Assembly (NCBI GenBank): GCA_950106755.1
Contig: OX467091.1
Location: forward strand, 16,385,538 to 16,449,537
DNA from: Climacium dendroides
Lineage: Eukaryota; Streptophyta; Bryopsida; Hypnales; Climaciaceae
Direction: 5' to 3'
Length of the DNA stretch: 64,000 nt
Notes under the pieces: model-generated
Database searches by the model: none
The model's input: only the letters and a program-made list of their open reading frames with translations
What the model was told of the DNA's origin: nothing
Made by a program: the position numbers and the translations under genes
Shown: positions 61,796 through 64,000 of the stretch, in pieces
Numbering within the stretch: position 1 is the first letter of the stretch
Layout: each line of letters begins with the position of its first letter

Positions 61796-61894
61796 GGGCA
61801 TGTAAAAAATTCCATCAGATTGGGGTGTCACCGTGAACACCGTCGGATTCGACGGTGTTTACGGTGACACCCCAACCTGATGGAATTTTTCACA
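61796..61894. repeat. Foldback B (~99 bp), sibling of foldback A
   Basis: Same plan as foldback A with a few substitutions: AAAATTCCATCAG arms, GGGGTGTCACCGT and the central ACCGTCGGATTCGACGGT. A short direct repeat TCCACGCGGGAGATTT occurs on both sides (about 61780 and 61945), suggesting a target-site or host duplication. Confidence 0.8.
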
Positions 61895-62016
61895 CCTAGT
61901 CCTCTCTCAAAATCAGATTTATCTCAAAATGAGATCCAGGCCAATCCACGCGGGAGATTTGAATATTAATCGATCAAGGCAAGTGCACGCGCCAGATTAA
62001 ACATTTCTCATTCTAG

Positions 62017-62244
62017 CACTATAAGAAACCAAAATTTATTGATGTCAAAAGGAACGGATTTTAGGTGATATTGAAAAAAACAAACCCATGTTTTTATGTC
62101 AACAATGATGTCCAATATAACATCAATGGATATCGTTGTTGACATAAAAACATGGTTTTTTTTTTTTATGTCACCTTTGATGTCACCTAAAATCCGTTCC
62201 TTTTGATGTCAATCCATCATGTAAAACAAGGTTTTTTTATAGTG
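62017..62244. mobile_element. Foldback C: CACTA-type MITE, 228 bp, with TAG target duplication
   Basis: Ends CACTATAAGAAACC and GGTTTTTTTATAGTG are inverted copies, flanked by a 3-bp TAG duplication at 62014-62016 and 62245-62247. Most of the interior (TTGATGTCAAAAGGAACGGA with its complement, then CATGTTTTTATGTCAACAA with its complement) is also inverted, so the whole element is a hairpin. It is non-coding. Confidence 0.85.
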
Positions 62245-62456
62245 TAGTGTTTATACTAAATCTGGAACGCCTTACTGGGACTGAGGATACTACGTGCTGC
62301 GGTGACAAATTTCAATAGCAAAACAGAATTCGGAAGCTAAATTGACCCAGCCTTTCTCAATATCAGCTTTATCTCGGATTATCGCATCTCCCCCAGTGTG
62401 GAGCTCAAGGAAGATAAGACTTCCGCTCAAAACCGGGTCAGGGTGGTCGCTGGAGT

Positions 62457-62566
62457 CGTCGGCATGAAGAAAAAATGATCAGCCCGGGGGTGCTGCTTGA
62501 ACACCGTCGAATCCGACGGTGTTCAAGCAGCACCCCCGGGTTGATCATTTTTTCTTTATGCCGACG
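62457..62566. repeat. Foldback D (110 bp)
   Basis: Arms CGTCGGCATgAAGAAAAAAT and ATTTTTTCTTTATGCCGACG pair almost perfectly. They continue through GATCA, CCCGGGGGTGCTGCTT and a central ACCGTCGAATCCGACGGT. The central 26 bp match those of foldbacks A and B, but the arms are unrelated to theirs. Confidence 0.85.
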
Positions 62567-63094
62567 TGACACCTCCCTCATAATCAACTTCCGAATTATT
62601 TTTAGCTGGATCTGCCGCTGTGTATCCCCCCGTGTGAGCTTCCGTAAGCCCAAAATATGGCAGTTACCGATCGATTCTAACCTATATTGCTCCAGTGAAC
62701 CGCTAAAGGAGTGAACTGCTACAATCAATACTAATGTGGTGGTTGGCAACCAAACCACGTGATTGAGGATTTCAGTCTCAGACTTCTGATGTTGCCGCCC
62801 CTTCCTTAAGCCCAGATTGGAAACTCAGCAGTGGAAGCCAAAGCACTCGATCGAGCAATTTCAATCTAACTGAATCGGGCACTCAAGAAAACAAGCATCA
62901 CCCGCGTGACGCGCGTGACGCGACTGTCGTGCGCCGCGCGTGGCACGAGTGGCGCTGCTGAAGCTTATACTCCTTAGCACATAGGACTCACATAAGAATA
63001 CCAAAATCTAGACACTGACCTGAAGCGCTGGGTCCGGCTCGGCATCTACCATCCTAGAACGACTGCGAGTACTGCGGGCCATTGCAGCTTCGTC

Positions 63095-64000
63095 CTGCAA
63101 ATCAAGGAGTGCCAAGCTGTTAGATTCTTCGGACACACTATTGCACTAATGGTGAACGACTTCCATGTTCCAAAGTATGATAGTTCAATAGTTCGGCCTG
63201 AATAATCGATTCACAAAATGAAAATCCCACAAGTTCTCATTCCAGCACACGCGGCCGTTTGATTGCATGTGATATCATTGAGCACCAGCTTCTCAATGTA
63301 AGGTCCTCCACCATTAAGCGCGTATCGTGAGCGATGAGAGAGTTTGAATGTTTCCCGCCTACGTCCACAGGAGGAATCTCTGGAAGCTCATTCGTTGGAC
63401 GGCGCAGAGAGATATCTGCGAGTCTATCTCGAAATCGACTCACTTGGGCGGCATCCAGGACTCCTAAACTTGGAACAGAAGTACCTTTTTGGAGGCATTT
63501 TGGACGCTTGGAAATTCAGGAACCAACTTCTTGGAGCGAGCGGTGCGGGAGACACCGAATTGTGGCTCAGGGCGTTCAATCGATTCGAAGCTCTTATTCA
63601 TCTTCCCCGATTTCCAGTTTCAGACTCACAGTTTCCATCTTTGGACTCCCAAGATTGGCTTCTGGATTGCTAGTTCAGAGGACGACTAACTTCTGAGCAC
63701 TCTTTCATTTTGAAAACTCCGAAGCACCCTTGTTGGTGATTAAATTGCTTTGGCATTATAGAACTTTAAAAAAAATTCATTTTCTTTCTTAGTGACATTA
63801 GAATGTCTATAAGCCTTCAAGGCCTATGAATGTTTGCAAGCTTCATGTGAACACCGCAGACAAATTGTTCTTGTTAATACAAATGTCTAGCCTTGACCTT
63901 AAACACCCTTTCCAAATTACAGAAAAGTCCTTCTAAAATAAGGGATGTTCTACTTGTCTCTTTAGAGCAGCACCAGAGCCTTCAAGGCCTTCACTCCATA
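63095..64000. other. Upstream flank, no convincing gene
   Basis: Both strands carry open frames of 60-120 codons between about 63240 and 63690 with balanced base composition, but none has an ATG plus a recognisable motif. The region may include the promoter and non-coding first exon of the minus-strand gene (acceptor TTTGCAG at 63095-63101 in minus sense). AT-rich spacer resumes after about 63700. Confidence 0.35.

Larger units (their letters stand above)
60874..63019 (-). other. Large first intron of the ParB/methyltransferase-like gene, rich in foldbacks
   Basis: The 2.1-kb interval between the first and second proposed exons holds four long inverted-repeat structures (61559-61666, 61796-61894, 62017-62244 and 62457-62566), listed separately. 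No coding frame of note was seen. Confidence 0.5.
54443..63082 (-). pseudogene. ParB-like plus DNA N4/N6-methyltransferase-like fusion gene, interrupted
   Basis: Exons read from the minus strand, with compatible splice phases: 63082-63020 (MARSTRSRSRMVDAEPDPAL), 60873-60667, 60211-59514, 59405-59213, 59101-58907, 58817-58602, 58468-58233, 57903-57204, 57098-55450 (split by an LTR), 55356-55083, about 55000-54780 and 54695-54443. The exon at 60211-59514 has an acidic tract, then KFFICDGNHRRIAWMN, the DGxHR-type signature of ParB/Srx-like domains. The 57098 exon has VDVIFIDCPENL and later exons RDLILDCTASTG and ACRGTGHHIVALEG. This is the motif IV-before-motif I order of beta-class amino-methyltransferases, with the catalytic DPPY/W replaced by DCPE. 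A Lys/Gly/Glu-rich NLS-like stretch lies in 57903-57204. In-frame stops are at 59087-59089 (TAA) and 57051-57053 (TGA), the 55083/55000 junction appears out of frame, and the exon link at 60603-60436 is uncertain. Total coding would be about 1,200 residues. It is probably a dead copy of a repeated family. No function is shown in plants. Confidence 0.65.

Noticed and set aside
63334..63696. Overlapping plus-strand frames of 66-120 codons
   Set aside because: Several frames are open at once on both strands and none has a family motif, so chance openness in balanced sequence is likelier.

Overview
The window looks like nuclear DNA of a land plant, most likely a bryophyte and probably a moss. This is inferred from an uninterrupted DYW-class PPR gene, intronless PAL genes, chalcone synthase genes with the single canonical intron, very AT-rich gene-poor spacers full of small DNA transposons, and a long multi-exon ParB-like/methyltransferase-like gene of a kind I associate with mosses and lycophytes. 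The species cannot be fixed from the sequence alone.

Layout. 1-5.3 kb: a short four-exon gene with the PDF motif of organellar single-stranded DNA-binding (OSB) proteins, followed on the same strand by a PPR-DYW organellar RNA-editing-type gene. 5.3-16.6 kb: AT-rich DNA with no convincing gene. It holds copies of a ~0.95-kb inverted-repeat element family and a complete 2.16-kb CACTA-type non-autonomous transposon with a 3-bp target duplication. 17.0-17.3 kb: a small secreted lipid-transfer-like protein, minus strand.

18.3-51.0 kb: the centrepiece, a flavonoid-entry gene cluster in the order PAL1(-) CHS1(+) PAL2(-) CHS2(+) PAL3(-). PAL (phenylalanine ammonia-lyase) makes cinnamate, and CHS (chalcone synthase) condenses a CoA ester derived from it with malonyl-CoA. 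The window therefore carries the first enzyme of the phenylpropanoid route and the first committed enzyme of the flavonoid route, alternately and repeatedly. Each PAL/CHS pair is divergent and successive pairs are convergent. Coding sequences are almost identical between copies while the AT-rich spacers, though recognisably homologous, have diverged and taken separate insertions. That pattern suggests an old segmental duplication kept uniform by gene conversion. A small island of gene fragments (CHX-type cation/H+ exchanger C-terminus and a TPR fragment) lies between CHS1 and PAL2 only.

54.4-63.1 kb: on the minus strand, a multi-exon gene or gene relic that joins a ParB-like domain to a DNA N4/N6-methyltransferase-like domain. 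It is broken by two in-frame stops and by a 1.29-kb solo LTR inserted in an exon. Its first large intron holds four long near-perfect foldback structures. Three share the same central 26-bp palindrome, and the fourth is a CACTA-type MITE. No convincing gene was seen at 63.1-64.0 kb. All similarity statements are by eye; no alignment or database search was run.
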